A DNA stretch of 64,000 bases from Zygaena filipendulae (taxonomy: Eukaryota > Arthropoda > Insecta > Lepidoptera > Zygaenidae). Below are positions 1 to 10,247 of the stretch, piece by piece. The notes beneath the pieces were generated by a model. It saw only the letters and a list, made by a program, of their open reading frames with translations. It did not search any database and was not told the origin of the DNA. The stretch spans positions 2,926,501 to 2,990,500 of the forward strand of contig OU015658.1 of assembly GCA_907165275.2 (NCBI GenBank). The letters are read 5' to 3'. Within the stretch, counting starts at the first letter, position 1. The number at the start of each line of letters is the position of its first letter. Made by a program: the position numbers and the translations under genes.

Positions 1-569
1 TGGTGACAAGGGTGATAAGAAAAATCCAAGTATAGAAAAGCACAACGCAAGAGCTTTTCGTCACTTCATTATCGTATAACAACTGCATTCTAATCACTGG
101 TAATTTTTGTTTTTTTTTTATTTTATTCGGAAAATCAACTGCAATTTAAGTACAATAGACGTATAACTATTTAACACACAAGCTGATCACAGATTTTTAC
201 AAATAAATATCTAGTAAAATTTAAAAAATAAATGTGTTATTATAATATGATGTTATACTTCATAGTAACAACTTCAATATAATTTTTGAGTTTTAATTCT
301 GGATAGAATTTTGTGAAAATAAAACATATTACTAATATGCTTGATTACAGTCATCACTGACAAGTGACAGTAACTACCTACCCTAGTAATTGAAGCATAA
401 ACTTATCTCTGAATTAAAAGATATGTGTCCATAATAACACCGTCTTATTGGCTAAGATGTGGCTAAGTTTCATGTTTTTTTGTACACCTTTCTGATGGCA
501 ATAAACAATTTTATTTTTATTATTATTACTCTGAACAGGTTGAGTATTTTATAAAAACGAAAACGATTA
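1..569. other. AT-rich stretch, no gene seen
   Basis: No recognisable gene. A frame open to the left edge runs 25 codons to a TAA at 77-79, with AATAAA words near 202 and 228, so the C-terminus of a gene lying to the left cannot be excluded. The stretch is too short to call and resembles no family I know. A retroposon-like tail rich in TTATTATTATT lies near 505-530. Confidence 0.3.
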
Positions 570-611
570 AGTCGATTATTTCGAGTCGATATGGACTCGA
601 AATAATCGACT
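570..611. repeat. Perfect 18-bp-arm hairpin
   Basis: Arms 570-587 and 594-611 (starting AGTCGATTATTTCGAG) are exact reverse complements around the loop GATATG. It could be the remnant of a foldback element or a small structured RNA. No target duplication was identified. Confidence 0.85.
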
Positions 612-857
612 GGCAACCCTGAAATCCAAGAACAAATTAAAAAGACGACCACAGGATTGCCCCGGGCTGAAGGGAGAAATTACAACCCCCAAGACTACGT
701 TGACCCTCTTTAATGAACATTGCACTGTATCACTGCCTCTTTCCCTCCCACGAGCAGCCAACAAGCCTGCTATCACTGTCTCTTTCTTAGATTGATATTT
801 TATTATAATACCAAAGTGCTCGAGAAAAATTTCAAAGCTCATATTTTAAAATGCTAA
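612..857. other. No feature seen
   Basis: Single-copy-looking sequence. An 88-codon open frame on the minus strand here has no family resemblance and starts inside the neighbouring hairpin region, so it is treated as chance. Confidence 0.3.
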
Positions 858-1320
858 AGACAACATTCAAACTGAAAACTGAATAACCGAGTGAATTTTT
901 GGATTGAAGCACAATCTTGCTGTACATGTTACTCGTCTTCACAGAGTAAGCAACTCGTTTGGAGGACAATGCATACGTTTCTACAATAAACTTCCTGTGA
1001 ACATTAGAAGTATGTCATTTAACAAATACAAGGCTGTTTTTAGGACCAAATTATGTAAACGAGCCTACTATACTGTCAATGCTTACTTGCAAGATAAGAA
1101 TGCTTGGGATTGACTCAAATGACTCAATATAATTTATTATTGTTGAATTGTATTTTAATCATATTAATAATTATTATAATATTACAATTTAATTCAATTT
1201 TATATTTGTATATACCTACATTTTATTTGTATTGCAATTTTTTTTTCTTTTATTTGACATGTCTAAGTATACATAATATTGTATCCAATGGCAGAATAAA
1301 TGATTTGATTTGATTTGATT
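858..1320 (+). mobile_element. LINE 3' end (CR1/jockey-like) with (TGATT)n tail
   Basis: 5'-truncated non-LTR retrotransposon. It contains the last ~70 codons of a reverse-transcriptase ORF, an AT-rich 3' UTR, and a terminal run of TGATT repeats at about 1301-1320. Short tandem tails rather than poly(A) are typical of CR1-type LINEs. The clade is inferred from this tail only. Confidence 0.7.
904..1113 (+). pseudogene. C-terminal fragment of LINE reverse-transcriptase ORF
   Basis: About 69 residues end at a TGA. They carry the pattern usual at the C-terminus of insect LINE ORF2 proteins: RFYNKLPVNIR (residues 26-36), then a lysine/arginine-rich helix (FRTKLCKRAYYTVNAYLQDK). The catalytic palm (YXDD) and endonuclease lie upstream in full elements and are absent, so this is a dead-on-arrival 5' truncation. 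It is not a host gene. The neighbouring 3' UTR and TGATT tail support the call. The exact LINE family would need a protein search. Confidence 0.65.
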
Positions 1321-1405
1321 ATTTATCTTCACTCCATCAATAAGACTAATAAGTTGAAAAATCTAATTTTATTTAAGTAAGTACAAAGTTTCCTTTAATG
1401 TACAA

Positions 1406-1574
1406 CTAGTCGATCCTCCCGCGGTTTCACCCGCGTTAAATAAGGAGTTCCCGTAGTGTTTCCGGGATAAAAGTACCCTATGTCACTCAGGAACACTGTC
1501 GCTTCCTATAAGTGAAAGAATTTTTATAATCGGCTCAGCAGTTCCAGGGATTAGTTCCTACAAACAAACGAACC
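1406..1574 (-). mobile_element. Helitron-like (Lep1-type) copy, interrupted
   Basis: This entry defines the family. Read on the element strand, full copies start TCCTACTAATATTATAAA (after a host A). They end in a GC-rich hairpin (CGCGG-GTGAAA-CCGCG), about 10 nt, then CTAG before a host T, as expected for Helitron termini. Many also carry the palindrome TTCCCGCGGGAA. No coding capacity is present, so transposition would need a Rep/helicase from elsewhere. This copy is reversed, starts CTAGTCGATC and is cut at 1574 by the next element. Confidence 0.75.
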
Positions 1575-1818
1575 GGCTGCCCTATGGTAAACAAAGTACC
1601 TAATTGCAGCTGAACTTTACAGGAGCAAAAAGCCGAAATCGCTTTATTTAAACCAAACCTTCCATAGTTTACCGATTTTCTTAATTTTAATTTCTCTAGG
1701 ACTAAAGCCTTTTTGATGGTTGTATGTAGCAACGTCCGTTATGCGTGAAAAGTGTCAAAAATACATAAAAGTCATTTCGAAAAAAATTACAGTTGCCTTG
1801 TTTTTTCGTAGAGCAGCC
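1575..1818. mobile_element. MITE with GGCTGC termini
   Basis: 244 bp, with inverted ends GGCTGCCCTATGG at left and a CGTAGAGCAGCC-type right end. The same family recurs, inverted, at 60905-61444 and as a half copy at 62458-62490. Internal AT-rich reading frames are not conserved as protein. It sits directly against a Helitron-like fragment. The superfamily is not assigned. Confidence 0.65.
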
Positions 1819-2250
1819 GAAACTACCATATAGGTAGTCAAGCTCAAGCAACAAGAAGGGCTTTACGGATATTTCACCGCTAAAGTTAGTTCTGTCATAG
1901 TATAAAGTTCACTTAGCATTATCAATAATTCAAGTCCATTCATAAATATGTTGTGGACTGAGTGAATGAATGAAAATGAAAACTAATTTAGGTATAAATA
2001 GGTAATTCTTCATTACTTTGCAAAAATGTATCTCCTATCGAAGCCATTGATCGACGTGATTCTTACGCAGTGATTACGCAGTGATACAGTATTTTTTATC
2101 TCAATCAATGGGTCCCTGACAGAATCCGGATCCGGATCCAGCGTGGATAAAACGGTATATAATGATGCTAAATTGCATCATTATATACTAAACTAGTTTT
2201 TTTTTAACTATAATCCAAGATGAGTGGTTCACCGCGTTATTTATATTGTA
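1819..2250. other. No gene; short palindromes only
   Basis: AT-rich. It holds overlapping TCCGGATCC palindromes near 2125-2140 and the hairpin listed separately. Confidence 0.4.
2155..2188. repeat. Perfect 14-bp hairpin
   Basis: GTATATAATGATGC (2155-2168), loop TAAATT, and an exact complementary arm (2175-2188). Confidence 0.85.
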
Positions 2251-2400
2251 CTAGCTGTTCCCCCGGTTTCACCTGAGTTAATTTCAGAGTTTTGCGGGAG
2301 TTCTGGGATTAAAAAGTACGTTATGTCCTTTTTTGTATTCCTAACAACGTTTATGCGAAATTTCATGATGATTTATATTCCTAATTTTGTATAATATAGG
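2251..2400 (-). mobile_element. Helitron-like (Lep1-type) copy, 3' part
   Basis: Begins CTAGCTGTTCCCC followed by the decayed hairpin and the usual internal words (GGGATTAAAAAGTA, ATGTCC, AATTTCATGATGAT). The 5' end is decayed. Confidence 0.7.
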
Positions 2401-2984
2401 TAATAGGTATATTGTAACTTTTCATTCAATAAATTACTTCGCCCAAAAAATAGAAGGATAATTACTGTTTGTATAGGCTGTAGTAAATACCTACATGACT
2501 CGTATATTTATTTTCCGTTTAATTTATAGTTAAGAATCTCGCAGAATCGAACAACTTTATATTATAAAATCCATCATACCTCGTCCGCACGCCAATGCCA
2601 CGACTATAACCCGTAAAGTGCCCAATTCACAGTTCACCATGAGAGATATAAAAATATATATTATTGAACTCGTTAAGTTACCTAGTACATCAACTACATC
2701 ATAACATTCATTAAGTCAAAATATAACACAATTTTGTTTTTTACATTTACTTACCGCTCGCTCGAAAGGCAGATTTTCCAAGAGAAGAGACGAGCGAGAA
2801 ACTCTTGGATTGTCATGTATCATCATATTAATAGTAATAATATGTACTTACATACAGCGACCGTTCTGAATTTTTTTACGAAATTGTGTCTGTTTCTGTA
2901 TAAATAGATGTGCATGGTCATGGTCATATACTATACGGTGAAAATTGGGGATGCTCGAGTCTTCTCGAAAGCTCTACGCAAGTC
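2401..2984. other. No gene seen
   Basis: Mostly single-copy. A CTCGCTCG/CGAGCGAG inverted pair lies near 2757-2800. Nothing else was recognised. Confidence 0.3.
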
Positions 2985-3063
2985 TCTATTCAGTACGAAC
3001 GGTGTGAGTGTGGCAAACAGTGATAGGTCCTATCATTACTTGCCACACCGTTCTGTATAGAAC
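2985..3063. ncRNA. Long hairpin, pre-miRNA-sized or short foldback element
   Basis: The arms GAACGGTGTG (2997-3006) and TTGCCACACCGTTC (3040-3053) pair with one 5-nt bulge (AGTGT). Inner AGTGATAGG/CCTATCATT and outer TCTATTCAG/CTGTATAGA segments extend the stem to about 78 nt. The size and single bulge resemble a miRNA precursor, but no known miRNA seed was recognised and there is no expression evidence. A small foldback MITE is equally possible. Confidence 0.3.
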
Positions 3064-3882
3064 CGCTAGTTGCTGAGCCACGCAGATATAGTGCACGGTA
3101 TTTTTATATTTGACTGGCAGTTGCTCCATTTTTATCCAGAATCTAATGGAGAAATTATATGTATAAGTGTATGTATATGTTTGGGGTATTCTGTGCGTGT
3201 GTGTAATTGTGTGTATGTGTTTGAATCTTTGTTAGTTCATTACATGTAACCACTTTTCTCCGCTGACTTTTTATACATATTTAAATACATATTTTTTTTT
3301 TGCATAAGATATAATTTTAATGCAGTGATGGTTGTAGCTGACTACCGCTCAGTAGCATCATAGAGCGTATGATGGCCTGGCGGTCAGCAACTCAGCACAG
3401 TTTCTCACATGACTGTGAATAGGGCACATAAACCGTTGCTCTGTTACAAATAATTGCCGGTTTCGTGATTGAAATGTTGTTAACAATAAAATTACATGCA
3501 TAGATAAATACTTTCTCTCGGGTCTAATTACGTTTTTATTGCATTCAATCTACTTGTGGCTAATTGAATATTGTATAACGTTATGTGGCAGCCCTTCCTG
3601 TAGGCGCCGTTTATTAAAAACATAATAATATTTTAATCACACGGCGCTTTCAAATTTATGTACGTATACGAGTTTACTGACATCCTCTTTGCTGACCTTC
3701 ATTAAATTCCAGTTTCTATTGAGACAGCAAGAGTCACTATTTCACTATCATAGTCAGCTTTTTATTTCTCACTGCTGGGGCACAAGCCTACCCCAACGTT
3801 CGGGGTGTTTGGGCGATACTTGGTGTACACGCATTTCAATTTTATTGTTCATGATTCGATCAGCTTTTTTATTTATTTTTCA
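3064..3882. other. No gene; GT-rich patch
   Basis: 3165-3225 is GT/TG-rich (degenerate GTGTGT/ATGT microsatellite). An imperfect AGGCGCCGT...ACGGCGCTT inverted pair lies near 3602-3650. No coding signal was seen. Confidence 0.3.
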
Positions 3883-4078
3883 CTAGCTGTACCTAGTGGG
3901 TTCACCCACGTTAATTTCGGAGTTCCCGCGGGAATTCCGGATTACAATATATATAGCCTATGTTACTCAGGGATAATGTAGCTTTCTAACGGTGAAAGAA
4001 TTTTTGAAATCGGTCTAAAAGTTTTTGGTTAAATTGTAGCAAACAAACAAATCTTTCCTCTTTTTAATATTAGTATGA
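3883..4078 (-). mobile_element. Helitron-like (Lep1-type) copy, near full length
   Basis: 196 bp, from CTAGCTGTACC to ...TATTAGTATGA followed by host T, so both termini are recognisable. The central palindrome GTTCCCGCGGGAA is intact. The terminal hairpin has drifted (CCTAGTGGGTTCACCCACG). Confidence 0.8.
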
Positions 4079-4849
4079 TTTATTGAACAGTTTAAAAAAA
4101 CGTTTAATTATTACAGATTATTACAGTAACTTATTAAAGCTACAAAAACTTTCTTTAGTTTTCCAAGCGTTAACGATTATTATTATAGATTTTCAACTTG
4201 GCTGAGAGTGCTGCTGTGCCATGGCTATTTTAAAACATACCCTTGATCATTTCATAAATTATAACTAGAAATTCAGCTGCAATTAAACTCAAAGATAAAA
4301 TTATCATAATTTTAAATTCGCCTTCTATTACCTACATGCACGCTCTCTTATTCAACTTAATTCTTATTCTATACGGAGAAAAAACTAGAGAAAAACATAA
4401 AGTCACATATTATACGTAATATTTTTCCAATTAGTTGGCTCGAAAGCGACCGCTTGCTGTGAACATCGGATGACATTTTAACTGCAACATAGCAGTTATA
4501 ATAATTTGCAACAGATAAACGAATCAGCCTGTCATTATAATTGCGTGTTGGTTGAATTAGTGAGGTGCTCTTAGTGGCAGTATTGCCTGTTTTTAATAAG
4601 GTAGGCTGGGTGCGTCGAATTGTTGCCAGGTTCGCGAGATGTTCCCGAGGAGCAGGAGCAAAGCCTGCAGCAAGCACGATTTATCACGAGTGTGACCACA
4701 CCGGGACGGGCTTGCTTGTTCTTTTAATATTTCTATATTATTATGTTGTTTTACTAAAGATAGGATTAATGACAATTCATTAAATTACCTTTATTAAACA
4801 AAAAGTGGACAATAGATTTTTTTTTATAAATTATAATATGTATTTGGTA
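4079..4849. other. Intergenic; possible decayed retroposon at 4565-4735
   Basis: A plus-strand frame encoding VRRIVARFARCSRGAGAKP (about 4606-4665) is more GC-rich than its surroundings and reads like a decayed retroelement tail. The opposite strand is also open here. I cannot assign a family. The rest is AT-rich and featureless. Confidence 0.25.
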
Positions 4850-5191
4850 ATTACTCTAATACACACCTTCTGCGCAATGTTTTGGAGTCCCTCACGAATC
4901 TTTGTTACGGGATAAAAACCATATCATTTTAGTCAGGAATATCAGCTTTCTAGGTACGCACCAACAAAAAAAATTTGAATCGATCGAGTAATTTTCAAGA
5001 TTCTTGAACTAGAGAGTCAGTAATTTCATGGATCTCTGCAGAGACTACCCCGTATGAACAAACTTTAACTCTATTATAGAAAAACCGCATCAAAATCGGT
5101 TCAGCCAAACGCGATATAATCGCACACAAACATATAAACATACATACCTACAGGTCAAACTGAGAACCTCCTTTTTTGAAGTCGGTTAAAA
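4850..5191 (+). repeat. Interspersed repeat ending GAAGTCGGTTAAAA
   Basis: Ends with ATACATACC..GGTCAAACTGAGAACCTCC..GAAGTCGGTTAAAA, a right end seen in many lepidopteran loci and again (diverged) at 53262-53312. The upstream boundary is uncertain and the class is not assigned. Confidence 0.5.
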
Positions 5192-5240
5192 CTAGTTGTT
5201 CCCCGCCATTTCACCCGTCTGAATTTCGGTACGAGCTAAT
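5192..5240 (-). mobile_element. Helitron-like terminal fragment
   Basis: CTAGTTGTTCCCCGCC plus decayed hairpin. It abuts the preceding repeat and is truncated after about 50 bp. Confidence 0.55.
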
Positions 5241-6540
5241 TTATCAGTACGTACAAATGGCGAGCGGCATTCTCTACCAGTTAACCATTGGGTAGACATA
5301 GAGATATAGAAAATGGGGTGTGCAAACAACGAAAAAACGAAATACAATAATATAATAATACATAGTTACTAATAATTATTTGTAGCCTAGTTTTGTTAAC
5401 GTTCAATTACATAATTATTTGTCAACAATTCTCGACGTTATTACCTACACAGATATTAAATTTTCAATGAACGACTAGAGAAAAGCATGGCGTGTCTGAA
5501 TTTCAATGAACTCCAATAAAGCTTGGAGTTATTGTGTAGTAATTCATAATGTTTACAGCGATCACGGTGACTTCGAGCTTCGGTCGGTTCGGTGGAGTAT
5601 TAGCGAGGCGAGGGCACCGCAGAGGTTGCCCGACGACGGTAACACGACACGACACGATTGATAAATTAGATTTCATTCTCTCCTTTTGATATTACTCCGA
5701 TTTTAAAAATCCAATTCCATTGTTTCTTTGTTTGGAAAACGTAATTTCAATATTCTAATTGAATAAAAGGAGAAACTGAACGACTGATTCACTAGTGACC
5801 AGCGAACACTTTTCGGATCAGTCGCTAGGTCTCTTGATTCTAGAAACTTCAGGGGGGTCTCTGGAGAGCTTCAGGGGACATTCACATCAAATCAAAATCA
5901 AATGTTGGTTCGACAAAGTACCTACTGTACATTGCAGACGTTATAAAGATTTTGTGTTTACAACTTAGTGACCTTTTTCGAGTAGTAGGTGTAGCAATAA
6001 TTCGGAATGATTTTTGTTGTTACCTTGTTACTATTTAGATGTAAGAAAGAAACAAATAAAATTTATTATTATTATCATTGAAAACGAACTTACGAACTCC
6101 TAGCTAAAATTACTTAGACATACTTTTTCTGAAAGTTTTTTCCCTTACCAAGGGAAATGAAAAGTCGTTCACAATTACAAAAGTGAAGCGCAATGGGAAA
6201 ATGAACATTCTCAACAGGTCATTTTCATTCGAAGTTGTCACACAATAAATTTATTTGACATCAATGAGATTCTTCGATCTGTGCGTAGATTTATGAGCAA
6301 GCTAAATGTTTTATGAGACTACACAAATTTATATAAACTATAAATATACTTAATATGGTATTTATAGTTAAATAATTGCAAACGTTTTGTAAACAATGCT
6401 CCTATAATACGGGAAAGAAATAAAAACAAAATATAATCTCAAACTCTTCGATCGTTATCTTGTCATGTATAATATAGGTAGTTAAAACATTGTCTACACC
6501 GACATCGCTGGCCATAAATAAATCTTTGATCCACACAATT
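5241..6540. other. No gene; GC-rich patch and a possible retroposon tail
   Basis: 5565-5660 is GC-rich single-copy-looking sequence with ACACGACACGACACG repeats. 5886-6075 ends AATAAAATTTATTATTATTAT, which resembles a (ATT)n retroposon tail. An 11-bp hairpin (AACTATAAATA) lies at 6336-6369. No coding signal was seen. Confidence 0.3.
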
Positions 6541-7225
6541 TTTTTTATTTGACAACACAGATAATAAATGTGTCAAAAGTTTTGGGATTCGCGTGGTCGT
6601 TACGACGCAAACTCGATGGTACACAAACGAGATACGTGGATTCAATAAATCTCTTTCGCGAACCCGCCGGGCGCGCCGACCGCCGTAACCGATTAGTGGG
6701 TGCGCCACGGTTATCTACGGCGAGAAACAATTTCCAATGCATTATAATTTATGACTTCATCGGGCGATCGCGGGGTCACGGGAGAGGCGAGCGCGTTTCG
6801 AGAACCTATGATAGGGCCTGTATGTAATTCGCTTGGGTAGAGAAGGGCAGTATTTTGTAGCACATAATGTAAGTAATCTCTTTGCTTCCGGGTCTTGGTA
6901 ACATCCATACTTAGCGTAATATGTTACAAAATTACATAAACAGTGCTTAAAATCATTACATGTGTTTACCCGCACTCCACTTTTACAGTCAGATGCAATT
7001 AGCAATCCCAACACCTTTTCTAAAGACGTTCTTAAGTGTAATTTCGTTTTATCGCGCAATTAGCGTCCATAAAATCCGCGGTTGCCGGCGCATCCTTCAC
7101 TCGGACGACTTTTGCACATTTTCGACATTCTACCGACTCAAAGAACCATCTAGAATGCACCAAGCACTTGTACAATCGCCGCCGCAACTGTTTTTGCGTT
7201 ATTACAGACCGCCATCATAATGATG
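6541..7225. other. GC-rich, repeat-free block
   Basis: 6590-6830 and 7060-7200 are markedly more GC/CpG-rich than the flanks and match none of the repeat families here. Open frames occur on both strands (up to 100 codons) without domain resemblance, so high GC alone explains them. It could be a conserved noncoding or regulatory block; cross-species alignment would decide. Confidence 0.25.
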
Positions 7226-8187
7226 CTTTTTTTTATTTTCTTTTTTCTTTACAAAATAACAGGCGTTTAACTATTTTAAATTACTGGCTCGTCGACACCG
7301 AGACTATAAATAACCGATAGAAATAATGTACGTCGAAATATTTCACGATTTTCAATGAACGTGATTTATTATCAAACCGTATAGAGATGATTTTGTCTGC
7401 TCTTTTTTATTGTAATGGGTTTTTTTTGTGATCGTTTTAATTTTATTTTATTTACCTATCCGCCTTACTCTTGACGCTATCAGATAAGGGTCATCCTCTT
7501 GACGTACCTAATCGCATTAGGATCAAATCGATTTCGAATCGAAATGAGATTGAAAAGGAATCAAATTTTGTTACTTTTTAAGCTTTGAGATCGCGTCTCT
7601 ATCGTATTTATCTGTCAAATTTCATTAAATTGTCAACGAAAACAATCCATTTTTATTGACTTGTCCAACGTCATCTTTTGACGATTCCAAATACGATCTC
7701 AATTTGAATCAAAATCGAAATCAGCCTCAAATCATATTCATTAAAACATTACAAATTCGTCTTGAAAACACTTTGTAGCGTTAAATCGTCAATTTCAACA
7801 TATGTCATAAATGCGAAGTGTGATTTTTCGGTAAAAGCAATAAATTACAATTAAACGGATGATTTAGTGCACAAGAGTAGCAAAACAGACCTGAAAGAAT
7901 ACATCACCATAATAATAGACATCAATTCGTTATAATATACGCTTAACGGAAGTCGTAAACTTTCTTGTTTTATACCTAACATTTTTAATGTTAACACAAA
8001 TCTATATGTCTACAGCTGCAGTATTTCGTAGTTAGCGATAGATTACAGTAATAAATATAAATATACCAATTACAATAAATTATAACTAAAAAATATTATC
8101 TTATATAATATAGATATTGAAAAATGGAAATAGCTTTACTTGTAGCCAAAATAAACAAGTGCTGGAAAAATTATTAATGAAAAAAGG
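7226..8187. other. Decayed inverted repeat, no gene
   Basis: GATTTCGAATCGAAATGAG (from about 7528) is imperfectly mirrored by ...ATCTCAATTTGAATC..ATCGAAATC (ending about 7721). This suggests an old foldback element of about 200-280 bp. The remainder is AT-rich with nothing recognised. Confidence 0.35.
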
Positions 8188-8195
8188 AAACCTAT

Positions 8196-8433
8196 CAGTG
8201 GCGAAGGTACCATAGAAGCCGATTCCCACCGGCTTCCCTTCAGACATTGAGAACCCGTAATTGAGAACGTCGCGTTGTCAGGGATACAGGGACGGACTTT
8301 TTATACCGGAATTCCCGCGGGAACTCCAGAACTTATCGCAGGTGAAACCGCGGGGAACAGTTAATAGTTTAATAAGTTGAAATTAAAGTAGATTTCCGGC
8401 TTCCCTCTCTCAATATTTCACCCTTCGCCACTG
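8196..8433. mobile_element. Non-autonomous hAT-like element with 8-bp TSD
   Basis: 238 bp with exact 12-bp terminal inverted repeats CAGTGGCGAAGG (8196-8207 and 8422-8433). It is flanked by identical 8-bp direct repeats AAACCTAT (8188-8195 and 8434-8441). CAGTG-type ends plus an 8-bp duplication are diagnostic of hAT transposons. There is no transposase. A subterminal CCGGCTTCCCT word occurs near both ends. A Helitron-like end lies inside. Confidence 0.85.
8283..8366 (+). mobile_element. Helitron-like 3' end nested in hAT element
   Basis: Contains GGAATTCCCGCGGGAACTCC, the hairpin GTGAAACCGCGG, and a decayed end GGAACAGTTAATAG. The 5' part is missing. Confidence 0.7.
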
Positions 8434-8441
8434 AAACCTAT

Positions 8442-9356
8442 GGTATATTTCGGAATTTTATTATATTATCTTAATCGTGGAGGTTAAAGTTTGAAATGTT
8501 ATGAATAAAATGAAAATTTATTTATTACCATAACACATAACATAGCAATTACATATGCACTTGTAGTCCCCACACACAAATTTAAAACTATAATAATGAT
8601 TTATTGATGCAACGGTGTCTATAAATTCTCTCTGTTTCAACTTTCAGGTGATAAGTTTGCAAAATATTTGTCTTCTATACAAAACAAGTCGGTCGTTGAC
8701 CTCTAAGCCGCAAATATATTTTGTGGCCAGTAGTGGGTCTTATTTGTACAGCAATTAAAATAGCAAGCGGGCACCGTTTGTTGCGCGATGCGCAAGCGCA
8801 CCTCAAACTTATTTCGCAATTGTCCAGAATGCGATGAACGCACCACTAATGGAACTGATTAGCGCGCCGCTCTCTTTAATTGATGTAAATTATGTGGTGG
8901 CCATCCACTGATGTTATAACATTGTTCATTATTTAATTAGGTTTTTTTTTTAATCTCCATGCAATAAACTAATAATTCCGCAAACAATCAGGAGTAGCTA
9001 GGTAACTTTATTTATTTATTTATTTATATATTTTATTTACTTTAGAGCGCCTACTGTACCTACCTATATTTATGTACAATAAAATACCGAAAAACATGAA
9101 GCTAAATACTTACATTTGAATGCCAAAAACTTTGACTCAATGTAACCTAGCGTCCGTTAGTTCCGGCGAACAGTGAAATGTTCATGGATGACGGAAAATC
9201 AGTGTTGCCACTTAAAAATAAAATTATAGCAATCAAATCCGTCCCCAAATTAAGTACTGAAATATTGCAAGTGGCTCTTTCAAAATCTGGCTCCTTCATG
9301 CCACTTCTTCCTATTTTAAATTTCGAAAACTCCAGCGGTAGAGGATTTTATAGAGG
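8442..9356. other. Intergenic with candidate regulatory block
   Basis: 8760-8945 is repeat-free and contains several homeodomain-type cores (ACTAATGG, CTGATTAGC, TTAATTGATG, AAATTATG) beside GC-rich words. An (ATTT)n microsatellite lies near 9010-9030. The 145-codon frame starting at 9178 is not a gene because it runs into the palindromic MITE that follows. Confidence 0.25.
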
Positions 9357-9588
9357 TACATTGTACAGTCGGCCACATAGACAAGTATACCACCTTGTAA
9401 AATTTATACTTTTTGTAAAACGTCTGTATGACGTTGTTAGTTGCTGTTTTTGCAGCTGTTTTTTCGCTTGTATTGGAATTTGCAGCTTGGGGCTGCAAAA
9501 ATGGCAACTTACAACGTCATACAGACGTTTTACAAAAAGTATAAATATAAGGTGGCATACTTGTCTATGTGGCCCACTGTACATTGTA
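9357..9588. mobile_element. Palindromic MITE, ~90-bp arms
   Basis: The ends TACATTGTACAGT and ACTGTACATTGTA frame a nearly continuous stem. 9357-9446 (...ACGTCTGTATGACGTTG) mirrors 9505-9588 (CAACGTCATACAGACGT...). The ~60-bp loop holds TTTGCAGC/GCTGCAAA. The long arms explain the overlapping open frames on both strands. Confidence 0.85.
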
Positions 9589-9605
9589 CAACCAACCAAA
9601 ATCTA

Positions 9606-9818
9606 TACACGGTGAAATTTTCGTATTGACTATGTCGTCTTTACTAATACTACTATAGACGGTGAAATTTTCGTATTGAAATTTACTATGTCGTCTTCTA
9701 TTAAGAATTTTGCTATGGCAATGACTGTCATTTCCATAGTACAATTCTCAATGGTGCATTAAAGACGGGCTCTAAAATGCTTCCATAGTAAATTTCAACA
9801 CGAAAATTTCACCGTGTA
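9606..9818. mobile_element. MITE with duplicated left terminus
   Basis: Right end: CATAGTAAATTTCAACACG..ACCGTGTA. Its complement occurs twice at left, near 9606 (CACGGTGAAATTTTCGTATT) and near 9657 (second CGGTGAAATTTTCG..). So a ~50-bp terminal segment is tandemly duplicated or a second insertion hit the end. A fragment of the same end lies near 47418-47440. Confidence 0.7.
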
Positions 9819-9861
9819 CCTACAAAACACTCATAAAAACTGAAATTATTCTTTACCAGCT

Positions 9862-9960
9862 AACCGCGATTCCACCCACGCCGCGTTAATTTTGTAATTC
9901 CCGCTGGAGTTTTACCATATAGCTTTAAAAGTTTCAATTACGTTTAGGATCGGATACGCC
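9862..9960 (-). mobile_element. Helitron-like fragment
   Basis: CAGCTAACCGCGATTCCACCC and AATTCCCGCTGGAG mark a diverged reversed 3' end. Confidence 0.45.
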
Positions 9961-10098
9961 TTGTTGACCCTAGGACCGAGTCGTGCTGCTACGCTCTCCA
10001 ACCATACTCCTACCATGATCAATCTCTCACCAACTCTTTCACAGGAAAATCAAAAAGTGAGAATTTTGTCAGTTATATTATCTTTCCTAATATTATAA

Positions 10099-10247
10099 TC
10101 CTCATTAATATTGCAATAAATGCAAAAGTGAGTTTGTTGTTTGTTGTTTGTCAGGGCTACAGATAAGGACATGAGGTAATTTTTTATCCCGGAATTCCCG
10201 CGGGAACTCCAAAATTACCACGGGTGAAACCGCGGGGAACAGTCAGT
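10099..10247 (+). mobile_element. Helitron-like copy, both ends visible
   Basis: Starts TCCTCATTAATATTGCAATAAATGC, with the TTTGTTGTTTGT run. It keeps GGAATTCCCGCGGGAACTCC and the hairpin, and ends AACAGTCAG instead of AACAGCTAG. About 150 bp, internally deleted. Confidence 0.75.

Noticed and set aside
2..79. Frame open to the left edge ending in TAA
   Set aside because: Only 25 codons, no domain. A stop-free run this long is expected by chance.
4369..4783. Overlapping frames on both strands with mildly protein-like sequence
   Set aside because: Both strands are open over the same GC-richer patch. No start, splice context or family supports a gene.
9178..9615. Longest open frame (145 codons)
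   Set aside because: Its second half runs through the palindromic MITE at 9357-9588. The mirror strand is open for the same reason, and no protein family is recognisable.
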